This document shows positions 1 through 7,589 of a stretch of 23,454 bases of DNA, piece after piece. Location: NCBI GenBank assembly GCA_964448755.1, contig CAYUXF010000024.1, forward strand, positions 1 through 23,454, given 5' to 3'. Numbering within the stretch: position 1 is the first letter of the stretch; each line of letters begins with the position of its first letter. A model generated the notes under the pieces. It worked only from the letters and a program-made list of their open reading frames with translations, did not search any database and was not told where the DNA came from. Position numbers and translations under genes: made by a program. The stretch is from CAYUXF01 sp964448755. GTDB taxonomy: Bacteria; Margulisbacteria; Termititenacia; Termititenacales; CAYUXF01.

Positions 1-895
1 AATCGCCGTAGACGCCGTCGTTTAAATAATAATATTGCTTGTTTTCTCTGGTGGTTTTGCCAATTACTTGTGTTATTAACGTGCCGGAATAGCCAACAAA
101 AAATCTACCAGGTTCGGCAATAAAGCGGACATCATCATAGAAAAGACGATTTAATTCTTTTTGAATGGTATTGGCCATGGTCTCAAATTCCGGGATGTTC
201 TCGTTTTCAAAATGCTGTATTGGAAAGCCACCGCCGATATCCATTATTTTTAATTTGGCGACACCTTGTTTTTCTGCTTCATAGAAAATAGTAGAGCAAA
301 CTTCTAGCGCCTGCAAATAGTTGTCTAGATTAGTGCATTGTGAACCAACGTGAAAGCTTAAGCCGACGACGTTTAGTTTGAGTTTTTTGGCTTTTTTTAA
401 GAGCGGTAAAGCGGTTTCCGGTGCGGCGCCAAACTTTAGTGAGAGTTCAATAATAGAACCGATATTTTCAACTTTAATTCTTAGAAGCAGGCCGGCTTGC
501 GGGTAATATTTTTTTATTTTATCTAATTCGGAGGAATTATCAAAAGTCATAAGTGGGCATTTATATTCTTTGGCCATTAAAATATCATTCTTTGATTTAA
601 TGGTATTGGCCAGCATTAGCTGTTTAGGTGAAGCTCCGGCATTTAAAACCAGTTTTAATTCTTCGCCACTGGCAACGTCAAAGTTGGCGCCGAGTTCTAC
701 AAATGTTTTTACTACTTCAGGGTGTGAGTTTGATTTAATGGCAAAGTAAGGTTCCACATCTGGTAAATATTTTTTAAAAGTTTTAAATTGGTTTTTTAAT
801 GCTTCCTTATTTATGAGCATTAATGGTGTTTTATGTTTTTTAACCATTTTTAACATGAACGATTTATTTGGAGTCCCCTTTGATTTATTTGCCAA
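1..895 (-). CDS. Partial PLP-dependent ornithine/lysine/diaminopimelate-type decarboxylase (fold III)
   Basis: The C-terminal part lies beyond the left edge of the window; about 298 codons are visible. Seen: PYFAIKSN with the PLP-binding lysine at about residue 54, FDVASGEEL, LSFHVGSQC, DIGGGFP, EPGRFF and NDGVYGD. These are the ordered motifs of the alanine-racemase-like barrel in eukaryotic-type ornithine decarboxylases and their lysine, diaminopimelate and carboxynorspermidine relatives. The product would make a diamine such as putrescine or cadaverine in the cytoplasm, for polyamine synthesis. Substrate cannot be fixed because the specificity helix and the C-terminal catalytic cysteine are outside the window. 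I chose a TTG start at 893-895 because AAAGGGG lies 7 nt upstream; in-frame ATG codons at 856 and 847 lack a well-spaced ribosome binding site. The gene is divergent from the lipoprotein operon and probably has its own promoter at 944-972. Confidence 0.88.
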   Translation of the reverse strand, partial: MANKSKGTPNKSFMLKMVKKHKTPLMLINKEALKNQFKTFKKYLPDVEPYFAIKSNSHPEVVKTFVELGANFDVASGEELKLVLNAGASPKQLMLANTIKSKNDILMAKEYKCPLMTFDNSSELDKIKKYYPQAGLLLRIKVENIGSIIELSLKFGAAPETALPLLKKAKKLKLNVVGLSFHVGSQCTNLDNYLQALEVCSTIFYEAEKQGVAKLKIMDIGGGFPIQHFENENIPEFETMANTIQKELNRLFYDDVRFIAEPGRFFVGYSGTLITQVIGKTTRENKQYYYLNDGVYGD

Positions 896-943
896 TTTTC
901 AGCCCCTTTCATATTTTTAATTTTAAAAACCTATAAGGGGGAA

Positions 944-972
944 AATATAAACTAAAAATCACTGAATAGCAA
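944..972 (-). promoter_or_regulatory. Sigma-70-like promoter for the decarboxylase gene
   Basis: Read on the minus strand, TTGCTA (complement of 967-972) is followed by a 17-nt spacer and TATATT (complement of 944-949). The predicted transcript start is near 937, giving a leader of about 42 nt that carries the AAAGGGG ribosome binding site of the TTG start at 895. Consensus match only. Confidence 0.55.
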
Positions 973-997
973 CCTGTTTTTATTGGTCAATTTATTG

Positions 998-1003
998 TAT
1001 ATT
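998..1003 (+). promoter_or_regulatory. Candidate -10 box of the lipoprotein-metF-ABC operon
   Basis: TATATT ends 6 nt before the ATG at 1010, so the expected transcript start is at or within 2-3 nt of the A of the start codon. No convincing -35 hexamer is seen, and there is no Shine-Dalgarno sequence before the ATG, which fits a leaderless transcript. The region is AT-rich, so a chance match is possible. Confidence 0.35.
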
Positions 1004-1009
1004 TATCTG

Positions 1010-1498
1010 ATGAAAAAACGTATTTTAATAGTTTTATTTACAGTTCTTTTTTTGACTGCTTGCCAAAAAAATTTTGAAAATAACGGGCCTCAGAAAAAGA
1101 GCGAGAACGGCAATCATTATGCTGTAAAAAAAGTATTGATCTTAGCTAAAGCCGGCGAGGTCAAAGATGAGGTTTTAAAAAGTTTAATTAGCCGCCTTAA
1201 AAGCAATTATTTTATTAGTGTCGATGATCTTGATCAAATATATGAATATAGTTTTTATGATCACAATGCCGTAGTTATTATTGAAAGTCCGGAGGAAAAA
1301 GGATTTACAAGGGCTGAAGCTTATTTGGATAATTATGGCGGCGTCAATAATATTGTTTTTATTGGTGTTGTTCCGCCGGGGATTGATCAAAAGGCAATTG
1401 AGAAATATCAGCAGAAATTTAAAATAGATGCTTTTTTTGTGGAAGATAATTCTGCAGAGAAAATGGCTGAGATCGCAGAGAGGATCAGGAAAAAATAA
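1010..1498 (+). CDS. Small predicted lipoprotein of unknown function
   Basis: A 162-residue protein starting MKKRILIVLF, with a hydrophobic core and the lipobox LTAC; the lipidated cysteine would be Cys18. It is therefore predicted to be exported and anchored to a membrane. After a polar linker, the mature part alternates hydrophobic strands (VKKVLILA, AVVIIE, NIVFIGVV) with helices. This suggests a single alpha/beta, flavodoxin- or receiver-like domain of about 120 residues, but I recognise no named family. I prefer ATG 1010 over the TTG at 983 because it gives a textbook signal peptide and sits just after a -10 box. The TAA stop overlaps the metF ATG by 1 nt (TAATG), so the two are probably translationally coupled. 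It does not look like the periplasmic binding protein expected for the ABC ATPase two genes downstream; the length and fold are wrong. Confidence 0.75.
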   Translation: MKKRILIVLFTVLFLTACQKNFENNGPQKKSENGNHYAVKKVLILAKAGEVKDEVLKSLISRLKSNYFISVDDLDQIYEYSFYDHNAVVIIESPEEKGFTRAEAYLDNYGGVNNIVFIGVVPPGIDQKAIEKYQQKFKIDAFFVEDNSAEKMAEIAERIRKK

Positions 1499-2376
1499 TG
1501 CGTCTTAAGGAACTTTATAATAACAGTAAAAAAACTGTCTTTACTTTTGAGGTTTTTCCGCCAAAGACAGATCAAGGTGTGGACTTGCTCATGACGGAAT
1601 TACAGGAATTAAAGAAATTTAATCCCGGGTATATTTCTGTTACTTATGGCGCAGGCGGTTCAACACAAGAGAAGAGTTTAGAAGTTATTAATAGGATAGT
1701 TAAAGAGCTTGAATTGCCTATTTTAGCGCATTTAACTTGTATTGGTTCTACACCGGAATCTATTAAGGGTTTTATAGAAAAGATCAAAGGTCTTGGTCTG
1801 GAAAATATTTTAGCCTTGCGCGGTGATCACCCTAAAAACGATGAACACTATCGGCCGGAGAGCAATTTTTTTAAATATGCTTCCGATCTGGTCAGATTTA
1901 CTAAAGATAATTTTGATTTTGATGTTGCGGTGGCAGGGTATCCGGAGGTTCACCCAGAAGCTCGTTCTTTGAATGAAGATATAGAACATCTGAAAATGAA
2001 AATAGATGCCGGAGCAGAGGCTGTTATTACGCAGTTGTTTTTTAATAATGAGGATTTTTATCGTTTTTATGAAAAAGTGCGGGCTGCTGGTATTGCTGTG
2101 CCAGTTATTCCTGGCATTTTGCCGATAGCTAAGATAGAACAGGTCTCTAAAATAACTTCCTGCGGCGCCAAATTTCCGGTTAGTTTAATGAAAGAGTTGT
2201 TGTCTGTTCAGGATGATCCTGAAAGTGTCCGTAAAAAAGGGGTAGAGCACGCCGCTAGACAGATAAAAGAATTGATCGACTTTGGTGTTAAAGGTATACA
2301 TCTTTATCCTTTTAACAAAGCGCAGTCTGTTAAAGAGGTTTTGGAAATAATTTATGCAAATGCTGTCGATCAATAA
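1498..2376 (+). CDS. metF: 5,10-methylenetetrahydrofolate reductase
   Basis: The 292-residue length is that of bacterial MetF, a TIM-barrel flavoprotein that reduces methylene-THF to methyl-THF for methionine synthesis (in acetogens it serves the Wood-Ljungdahl methyl branch). Seen: FEVFPPKT with Glu18 at the position of the catalytic glutamate, VTYGAGGS, LAHLTC, LALRGDHP (the flavin/folate loop) and ITQLFF. The C-terminal GIHLYPFNK is also typical. No extra domain is fused. It overlaps the upstream lipoprotein gene by 1 nt, and its last 23 nt are shared with the start of the ABC ATPase gene. The three genes therefore look like one unit. Association with a cobalamin-type importer would make sense, because methyl-THF is consumed by B12-dependent methionine synthase; that link is inferred. 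Confidence 0.93.
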   Translation: MRLKELYNNSKKTVFTFEVFPPKTDQGVDLLMTELQELKKFNPGYISVTYGAGGSTQEKSLEVINRIVKELELPILAHLTCIGSTPESIKGFIEKIKGLGLENILALRGDHPKNDEHYRPESNFFKYASDLVRFTKDNFDFDVAVAGYPEVHPEARSLNEDIEHLKMKIDAGAEAVITQLFFNNEDFYRFYEKVRAAGIAVPVIPGILPIAKIEQVSKITSCGAKFPVSLMKELLSVQDDPESVRKKGVEHAARQIKELIDFGVKGIHLYPFNKAQSVKEVLEIIYANAVDQ

Positions 2377-3112
2377 TATCAGTTATGCATATAAAGATAG
2401 TCCGGAAGTTTTAAAAGATATTTCTTTTTCTGTTAAAGCCGGTGAATTTATTGGTGTAGTGGGGCCTAACGGTAGCGGCAAGACTACGCTTTTGCGTTTG
2501 TTGGCCGGTTATTTTCAGCCGACTGCCGGTACGATCTCTCTAAAAGATAAAAATATTTTTTCTTATAGTAAAGTAAAGCGTTCTCGTTTAATTTCCGTTG
2601 TTCCGCAGTATCATACAGTCAATCAGTTTTATACGGTTTACGATCTTGTTCAGCTCGGTCGAAATCCCTATCACTCTTTTTTTAACAGGTTTTCCAATGC
2701 TGATGCTAAGATCATTGAAAGTAAATTAACGGAGCTGGAAATGCTCAATTACAGCGGCCGCCAGCTTAAATCGCTTTCCGGCGGCGAACTGCAGAGAGCG
2801 CTAATTGTGCGGGCGCTGGTGCAGGATACTCCTGTAATTATTATGGATGAGCCGACAAATCATCTGGATATTCATCATCAAATAGAGGTTTTGAATTTAA
2901 TGAAAAAATATCAGGCGGCCGGTAAAACTATTATTTCAGTTTTTCATGATCTTAACTTTGCCGCCAAATATAGTGATAAAATATTGGTTTTGGATCGAGA
3001 GATAAAAGCCTTTGGTCTGCCGTCTGAAGTTTTAAATGAGCAGATCATTAAGGAGATCTTTCATACCGATGCTTTTGCTGTTAATAAAGATCTGCGTGTA
3101 GTTTTAAAATAA
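2354..3112 (+). CDS. ABC transporter ATP-binding protein, iron-siderophore/cobalamin (FecE/BtuD) type
   Basis: A 252-residue complete nucleotide-binding subunit. Seen: Walker A GPNGSGKTT (residues 37-45), the Q-loop VVPQY, the signature LSGGELQRALIVRAL, Walker B VIIMDEP with the D-loop NHLDIHHQ, and the switch histidine in SVFHDLN. The sequence style matches ATPases that pair with FecCD/BtuC permeases for heme, siderophore-iron or cobalamin uptake. No permease or substrate-binding protein is present in the window, so it must work with subunits encoded elsewhere, or has been separated from them. Start: ATG 2354, with another ATG at 2360; both lie inside the end of metF, which implies translational coupling. 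B12 uptake is attractive next to metF but is not proven by sequence. Confidence 0.88.
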   Translation: MQMLSINNISYAYKDSPEVLKDISFSVKAGEFIGVVGPNGSGKTTLLRLLAGYFQPTAGTISLKDKNIFSYSKVKRSRLISVVPQYHTVNQFYTVYDLVQLGRNPYHSFFNRFSNADAKIIESKLTELEMLNYSGRQLKSLSGGELQRALIVRALVQDTPVIIMDEPTNHLDIHHQIEVLNLMKKYQAAGKTIISVFHDLNFAAKYSDKILVLDREIKAFGLPSEVLNEQIIKEIFHTDAFAVNKDLRVVLK

Positions 3113-3140
3113 AAATACTTTTTTATTAGGGGAGGCCGGC

Positions 3141-4640
3141 ATGCGAAAATATATTCTGGCAATAGATCAGGGGACTACCGGCAGCCGGGCAATTATTTAC
3201 GATAAGAACGGCAATAATGTAGCAAGTGCTTATGAGGAATTTCCTCAATATTTTCCTCAAGCCGGTTGGGTTGAGCATGAGCCGGAAGAGATCTGGCAAA
3301 GTGTCAATAATTCAATTCAAAAAGTACTCAAACAGGTTGCGGCTTCCTCAATTGTCGCCATTGGTATTACTAATCAGCGTGAGACGACTGTGCTCTGGGA
3401 TAAAAAAAACGGTCGGCCGCTTAGTCGGGCTATTGTTTGGCAGTGCCGCCGTACTACCGAGCGCTGTGAAAAATTGAAAAAAAACAAGGTTTTAACCGCC
3501 AAGATAAATAAAAAAACCGGGCTGCCTGTTGACGCTTATTTTTCTGCCTCAAAACTGGAATGGCTTTTAAAAAATGTGCCCGGAGCTAAAGCCAGAAGCC
3601 AAAAAGGGGAACTCTGTTTTGGTACTACTGACAGTTGGATATTGTGGAAGCTGACCGGCGGTCAGGTCCATGCTACAGATTATACTAATGCTTCACGGAC
3701 AATGCTTTTTAATATCAATGAGCTCTGCTGGGATAAAGAACTGCTGAAACTTTTTAATGTACCGGCCTCTGTTTTGCCGGTGGTCAAACCTTCTTCCGGT
3801 GTGTTTGGCGTTACTGTACAAAATGGCAAATTGCCTGCCGGTATACCAATAGCTGGTATTGCCGGCGATCAGCAGGCGGCTCTTTTTGGTCAGTGCTGTG
3901 TTGAACCGGGGACTTTAAAGAATACTTACGGTACCGGTGCTTTTATGCTCCTCAATACCGGTAAAAAAAGAATTACATCTAAATACGGTCTTATTACAAC
4001 GATTGGCTGTGATGCTAAAGGTGAACCTGCTTATGTCCTGGAGGGCTCTGTTTTTATTGCCGGTGCGGCTATCCAGTGGCTGCGCGATCAATTGCAGGTA
4101 ATTAATAAAGCTTCAGATTCTCAAACTATTTGTGGATCGCTTACGGATAATGACGGTGTTTACTTTGTGCCGGCATTTGTTGGTTTAGGTGCTCCTTACT
4201 GGGTGCAGGAAGCCAGAGGTATTATTAGCGGGATAACCCGCGGTACTACCAGGGCGCATTTAGTTAGGGCGGCGGTAGAGGCAATGTGCTACCAAACTAA
4301 GGATGTTTTAGTTGCCATGCAAAAAGATTCCGGGTTAAAAATAAAAGATCTTAAAGTTGACGGCGGGGCGGTAAGAGATAGTTTTTTGTGTCAGTTCCAG
4401 GCCGATCTCTTGGGGATTAATGTTGTTCGGCCACAGATCATAGAAACTACTTCTTTAGGTGCTGCTTATTTGGCTGGTTTAGCGCTTGGCTATTGGCAAA
4501 GCACGTCGGAGATCAAAAAATGCTGGCTGTTAGATAAGAAATTTTTGCCACAAATGAGTAAAAATAAAGCTGCCTTATTTTATAAAGGCTGGCAGCAGGC
4601 TGTACAAAAAGCAATGGGTTTATCTTATTATGACCAATAA
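3141..4640 (+). CDS. glpK: Glycerol kinase
   Basis: A 499-residue FGGY-family kinase of normal GlpK length, phosphorylating glycerol to sn-glycerol 3-phosphate with ATP in the cytoplasm. Seen: the N-terminal phosphate loop DQGTTGSRAII, the glycerol-site segments GWVEHEPEEIW and ITNQRETT, TTDSWILWKLTGG, DYTNASRTMLFNI, GIAGDQQAALFGQ, NTYGTGAF and LKVDGGAVRD near the C-terminal ATP site. These are diagnostic of glycerol kinase rather than xylulokinase or gluconokinase. The ATG has a strong ribosome binding site (AGGGGAGG). The stop overlaps the next gene by 11 nt, consistent with coupled translation of kinase and dehydrogenase. Only 28 nt separate it from the ABC ATPase, and no terminator is seen there, so read-through from the metF operon is possible. 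Confidence 0.96.
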   Translation: MRKYILAIDQGTTGSRAIIYDKNGNNVASAYEEFPQYFPQAGWVEHEPEEIWQSVNNSIQKVLKQVAASSIVAIGITNQRETTVLWDKKNGRPLSRAIVWQCRRTTERCEKLKKNKVLTAKINKKTGLPVDAYFSASKLEWLLKNVPGAKARSQKGELCFGTTDSWILWKLTGGQVHATDYTNASRTMLFNINELCWDKELLKLFNVPASVLPVVKPSSGVFGVTVQNGKLPAGIPIAGIAGDQQAALFGQCCVEPGTLKNTYGTGAFMLLNTGKKRITSKYGLITTIGCDAKGEPAYVLEGSVFIAGAAIQWLRDQLQVINKASDSQTICGSLTDNDGVYFVPAFVGLGAPYWVQEARGIISGITRGTTRAHLVRAAVEAMCYQTKDVLVAMQKDSGLKIKDLKVDGGAVRDSFLCQFQADLLGINVVRPQIIETTSLGAAYLAGLALGYWQSTSEIKKCWLLDKKFLPQMSKNKAALFYKGWQQAVQKAMGLSYYDQ

Positions 4641-6087
4641 AAATATTTACGATGTAATAATTATTGGCGGCGGTGTGACCGGCAGTGCTATTGCCCGTGA
4701 GCTTTCGCGTTATAAATTGAAAATAGCCTTGCTGGAAAAAGAGTGTGAGCTGGCGTTCGGTGTTTCTAAATCGAACAGCGGGATAGTCCATCCCGGTACG
4801 CAGAATCCGCCAGATTCACTTAAAGGGCAGCTTTGTGTCGAGGGAAACCGCTTAATGCGAAAAATTGCCCGCGAACTTGGCGTTCATTTTGAAGAGGTCG
4901 GCGAGCTGATAGTTGCTTTTGATAAGACGGAGCTTTCTGAACTGAAAAGATTGAAAAAAGAGGGTAAAGCGCTCGGCGTGCCCGGACTGCAGCTCGTGGG
5001 TAAACGATGGCTGAAAGAGAACGAGCCTAATTTAAACCGCGCTGCCTGTGCCGCTTTGTACGCGCCGACAGCGGGGATAATTAGCCCTTATCGTTTGACA
5101 TATGATCTGGCGGAAAATGCCGCGGCTAACGGTGTGAAAATATTTACCGAGACAAAAGTAATAAATATTGTTAATAACCGGAAATTATTTGAATTAACTA
5201 CCAGTAAAGATTTTTTTTATGCAAAGTATGTAATTAATGCTGCCGGATTATTTGCCGATGAGGTCGCGCGGCTGGTCGGGATCACCGATATAAAAATAAC
5301 ACCGCGTAAGGGTGAGGAATATCTGCTTGATATGAAATTGAAAGATATTACCAAGCATGTTCTTTTCCCGCTGCCGACGCCGACATCTAAAGGTGTACTG
5401 GTCATTAAAACTTCTGATGGTAATCCGATGATCGGTCCGACAGCTGTAGATACTGAAGATAAAAGCGATCTTGCCACTACCGAAGCAGGGTTGATGGCAG
5501 TTTTGAGCAGTGTGCAGAAACTAGTCCCCTGTATAAACAGAAAGGATATTATTGCCTATTTTGCCGGGTTGCGGCCCGCCGCCGGTAAGGATTTTATTAT
5601 CAGACATGAAGAGAGTGTCCCCGGTTTTATTAATGTTGCCGGGATCCAATCGCCAGGCCTGACGGCGGCGCCGGCTATAGCTGTTTATGTTGGTAAACTT
5701 CTTAAAAAAAATGGACTGACGCTTGTTAAAAAGAAAAATTTTAAAAAACATCGTCCTAAAACGATCCATCTTTTTAATTTTTCTTTTAATAAGATCAAAC
5801 AGCTTTTGAAAAGAGATAAAAGTTATGGCGATATTGTCTGCCGCTGTGAGATGATCTCGGCCCAAGAGGTCCGTGAGGCTATTCGCAGAGGGGCGAGAAC
5901 TCTGGATGGTATTAAGTTCAGGACGCGTGCTCAGGCTGGGCGCTGTCATGGCGGTTTTTGCACAACAAGAATTATGAATATTTTAGCCGAAGAACTAGGT
6001 ATTCCTCTTACCGAGGTTACCAAAAGAGGCAAAGGTTCTGAGATTGTCTTAGGGGATCGCCTCACCTCCTCACCCGCCCCTCGATAA
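4630..6087 (+). CDS. FAD-dependent glycerol-3-phosphate dehydrogenase, GlpA-like, with C-terminal BFD-like [2Fe-2S] domain
   Basis: A 485-residue protein. The N-terminal Rossmann motif IIGGGVTGSAIARELS binds FAD and is followed by a DAO-fold oxidoreductase domain (GIVHPGTQNPP, NAAGLFADEVA, GLRPAAGKDF, GIQSPGLTAAPAIA). The C-terminal part has four cysteines, Cys404, Cys406, Cys439 and Cys444 (CRC...CHGGFC), the pattern of the BFD-like [2Fe-2S] domain. It would oxidise glycerol 3-phosphate to dihydroxyacetone phosphate. Genes for glycerol kinase, this enzyme, an NAD/FAD oxidoreductase and a DUF1667 protein stand in the same order in Thermotogae and clostridia, where they are thought to form an anaerobic dehydrogenase complex. 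The last residues, GDRLTSSPAPR, are encoded by the first part of a GC-rich repeat, so the true ancestral C-terminus was probably altered by insertion of that element. The stop TAA lies inside the repeat. Confidence 0.9.
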   Translation: MTNKNIYDVIIIGGGVTGSAIARELSRYKLKIALLEKECELAFGVSKSNSGIVHPGTQNPPDSLKGQLCVEGNRLMRKIARELGVHFEEVGELIVAFDKTELSELKRLKKEGKALGVPGLQLVGKRWLKENEPNLNRAACAALYAPTAGIISPYRLTYDLAENAAANGVKIFTETKVINIVNNRKLFELTTSKDFFYAKYVINAAGLFADEVARLVGITDIKITPRKGEEYLLDMKLKDITKHVLFPLPTPTSKGVLVIKTSDGNPMIGPTAVDTEDKSDLATTEAGLMAVLSSVQKLVPCINRKDIIAYFAGLRPAAGKDFIIRHEESVPGFINVAGIQSPGLTAAPAIAVYVGKLLKKNGLTLVKKKNFKKHRPKTIHLFNFSFNKIKQLLKRDKSYGDIVCRCEMISAQEVREAIRRGARTLDGIKFRTRAQAGRCHGGFCTTRIMNILAEELGIPLTEVTKRGKGSEIVLGDRLTSSPAPR

Positions 6088-6096
6088 ACTCGGGGC

Positions 6097-6136
6097 ACCC
6101 TCTCCCCCTCTCCAGTTTTGGAGAGGGGGAGAGGGT
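6097..6136. repeat. REP-like perfect palindrome: 18-bp C/T-G/A stem with a GTTT loop
   Basis: Positions 6097-6114 are perfectly complementary to 6119-6136 around the loop GTTT. One arm is almost pure pyrimidine and the other almost pure purine. A shorter GC inverted repeat (GCCCC at 6076-6080, GGGGC at 6092-6096) precedes it and surrounds the stop codon of the dehydrogenase gene. There is no T-tract after the hairpin. The GC content contrasts strongly with the AT-rich flanks. It resembles dispersed intergenic palindromes (REP/MITE-like) more than a terminator, though it could stabilise the upstream mRNA end or attenuate transcription. Confidence 0.75.
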
Positions 6137-6192
6137 AGGAAAGCGGTTATAGAATTATTGAGGAAATGTTATTGAGCTGAAGGAGTGAGTTA

Positions 6193-7185
6193 GTGAAAAA
6201 ACGTGAATTGGTTATTGTCGGCGGCGGGCCGGCCGGAATGGCGGCAGCGCTTGCTGCGGCAAAGAACGGCGTCCAAGATATTCTTTTGCTTGAGCGCGAT
6301 CAGTTTTTGGGCGGTATTCTCAATCAGTGTATTCACAATGGTTTTGGGCTGCAGTATTTTAAAGAGGAACTGACCGGTCCGGAGTATGCCGAACGATTTA
6401 TTGTAGAGCTGAAAAAATATCCTCAAATAGAGATCAGCCTGCGCTCTTTTGTTGTAGATCTAACGGCTGAAAAAGTTTTGACATATCTTAAGCCTGGTAA
6501 ATTAGAACAGGTTCGGGCTCAATTTTTAATAATGGCTACCGGCTGCCGTGAACGGACGCGTGAGATGATCAATATCCCAGGTACCAGGCCTGCCGGAGTT
6601 TTTACCGCCGGTTTGGCGCAAAAACTGATAAATATTGAGGGGCTGCTGCCGGGCAGAGAAGTTGTAGTTATCGGTTCCGGTGATATCGGTCTGATCATGG
6701 CGCGGCGCTTTACTCTGGAGGGGGCTAAAGTAAAAGCTGTTCTGGAGATCGAGAATAAGACCAGCGGTTTGATCCGCAATGTGGTGCAGTGCCTGGAAGA
6801 TTTTGAGATACCGATCTATTTTCGGCATAAGGTAAAAAAAATAATCGGCAAAAACCGTGTGGAGAAAGTAGAGGTCGTGCAGATTGATGATAGTTATCAA
6901 GAACTGCCCGGCACTCAATTTGAGATAACCTGTGATACGGTTCTTCTCTCTGTGGGATTGATCCCGGAAAATGAATTGATAGAGATGGCTGGCGTAGCGA
7001 TAGATCAAAAAAGCAACGCGCCTGTTTCGTGTGAGCTCAATAAAACATCGGCGGAAAATATTTTAGTCTGCGGTAATGCGTATAAAGTTTATGATCTGGT
7101 CGATAAAGTGACTTTTGACAGTGAGAAGGCCGGCCTATCGGCAGCAAAATTTTTAGCCGGCCAGGCAGTGAAAGGTTCGAGATGA
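6193..7185 (+). CDS. NAD/FAD-dependent oxidoreductase of the glycerol-3-phosphate dehydrogenase module
   Basis: 330 residues with two nucleotide-binding Rossmann motifs: VIVGGGPAGMAAALAAA (FAD, N-terminus) and VVIGSGDIGLIMARRF (NAD(P)H, middle). Also seen are LGGILNQCIHNGFG, ATGCRERTR and the C-terminal FAD segment ENILVCGNAYKVYDLVDKV. This is the pyridine nucleotide-disulfide oxidoreductase fold. The only early cysteine is in the QCIHNG segment, not a CxxxxC redox pair, so it is not a thioredoxin reductase. Its family partners GlpA-like dehydrogenases and DUF1667 proteins and is assumed to pass electrons between FAD, Fe-S and NAD(P) or quinone. The start is GTG 6193 with a good ribosome binding site (AAGGAG). 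The stop overlaps the next gene as ATGA. It is separated from its partner dehydrogenase by the palindromic element, which may alter coupling within the operon. Confidence 0.85.
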   Translation: MKKRELVIVGGGPAGMAAALAAAKNGVQDILLLERDQFLGGILNQCIHNGFGLQYFKEELTGPEYAERFIVELKKYPQIEISLRSFVVDLTAEKVLTYLKPGKLEQVRAQFLIMATGCRERTREMINIPGTRPAGVFTAGLAQKLINIEGLLPGREVVVIGSGDIGLIMARRFTLEGAKVKAVLEIENKTSGLIRNVVQCLEDFEIPIYFRHKVKKIIGKNRVEKVEVVQIDDSYQELPGTQFEITCDTVLLSVGLIPENELIEMAGVAIDQKSNAPVSCELNKTSAENILVCGNAYKVYDLVDKVTFDSEKAGLSAAKFLAGQAVKGSR

Positions 7186-7538
7186 TAAAGAATATGACAT
7201 GTATTCAATGCCCGCAGGGGTGTCAGCTGAAAGCTGATATCGACGGTGGTTATCTGATAAAATTGACCGGCAATAAATGCCCCAAAGGGCTGGAGTATGC
7301 CAGACAGGAGATAGAGGATCCCCGGCGGATACTGACATCGAGTGTAGCGGCAGACGGTCTTTCTGTTAAGATGGTGCCGGTAAAGACCGATAAACCTATC
7401 CCTAAAAAAGAGCTTTTGAATGCCATGGCTGAGATCAAGAAGATCAGGATTTCAAAGAGAATAAAGATCAATGATGTTGTTATTGAAAATTTCTGCGGTT
7501 TGAATGTTGATCTGGTCGCGGCCAGAAGTGTTAAATAA
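7182..7538 (+). CDS. DUF1667 family protein of the glycerol-3-phosphate dehydrogenase module
   Basis: 118 residues opening with MTCIQCPQGCQL and containing further cysteines in GNKCPKG and ENFCGLNVD. The CxxCPxGC pattern and the context immediately after the NAD/FAD oxidoreductase identify the DUF1667 family, whose members accompany GlpA-like dehydrogenases. The cysteines are well placed to bind an Fe-S cluster or metal, suggesting an electron-transfer or assembly subunit, but no biochemical role is established to my knowledge. The middle (SSVAADGLSVKMVPVKTDKPIPKKELLNAMAEI) also looks like molybdopterin-oxidoreductase-type sequence, a resemblance known for this family. Starts 4 nt inside the previous gene (ATGA), so strict co-translation is likely. 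It is the last gene of the glycerol block. Confidence 0.85.
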   Translation: MIKNMTCIQCPQGCQLKADIDGGYLIKLTGNKCPKGLEYARQEIEDPRRILTSSVAADGLSVKMVPVKTDKPIPKKELLNAMAEIKKIRISKRIKINDVVIENFCGLNVDLVAARSVK

Positions 7539-7545
7539 AAGTAGC

Positions 7546-7565
7546 GGAGTTTAGACTCTTTTTGT
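7546..7565 (+). terminator. Weak possible terminator after the glycerol operon
   Basis: GGAGT, loop TTAG, ACTCT, then a T-run. The stem is only 5 bp with one G-T pair, so termination would be inefficient. It is listed because it sits exactly between the glycerol block and a -10 box for the thiamine gene. Confidence 0.25.
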
Positions 7566-7574
7566 TTTCTAGCA

Positions 7575-7580
7575 TATAAT
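7575..7580 (+). promoter_or_regulatory. Candidate -10 box (TATAAT) of the thiD2-thiE gene
   Basis: A perfect TATAAT ends 9 nt before the ATG at 7590, so the predicted transcript start is about 3 nt from the start codon. No ribosome binding site is seen between them. The -35 region is poor (TTTAGA at 7550-7555, 19-nt spacer). There is no room for a TPP riboswitch if this is the promoter. Confidence 0.5.
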
Positions 7581-7589
7581 CGTTTTCTG

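Noticed and set aside
983..1009. Longer lipoprotein start at TTG 983
   Set aside because: It would put MVNLLYIYL before a standard MKKR signal peptide, and it lies upstream of the probable -10 box.
896..1009. Cobalamin riboswitch ahead of the metF-ABC operon
   Set aside because: The 114-nt divergent region is too short and lacks the conserved B12-box; it is explained by two opposing promoters.
7539..7589. TPP riboswitch before thiE
   Set aside because: The gap is only 51 nt and lacks the CTGAGA and ACCTGAT-type conserved blocks; the same blocks are absent in the gap before thiG.
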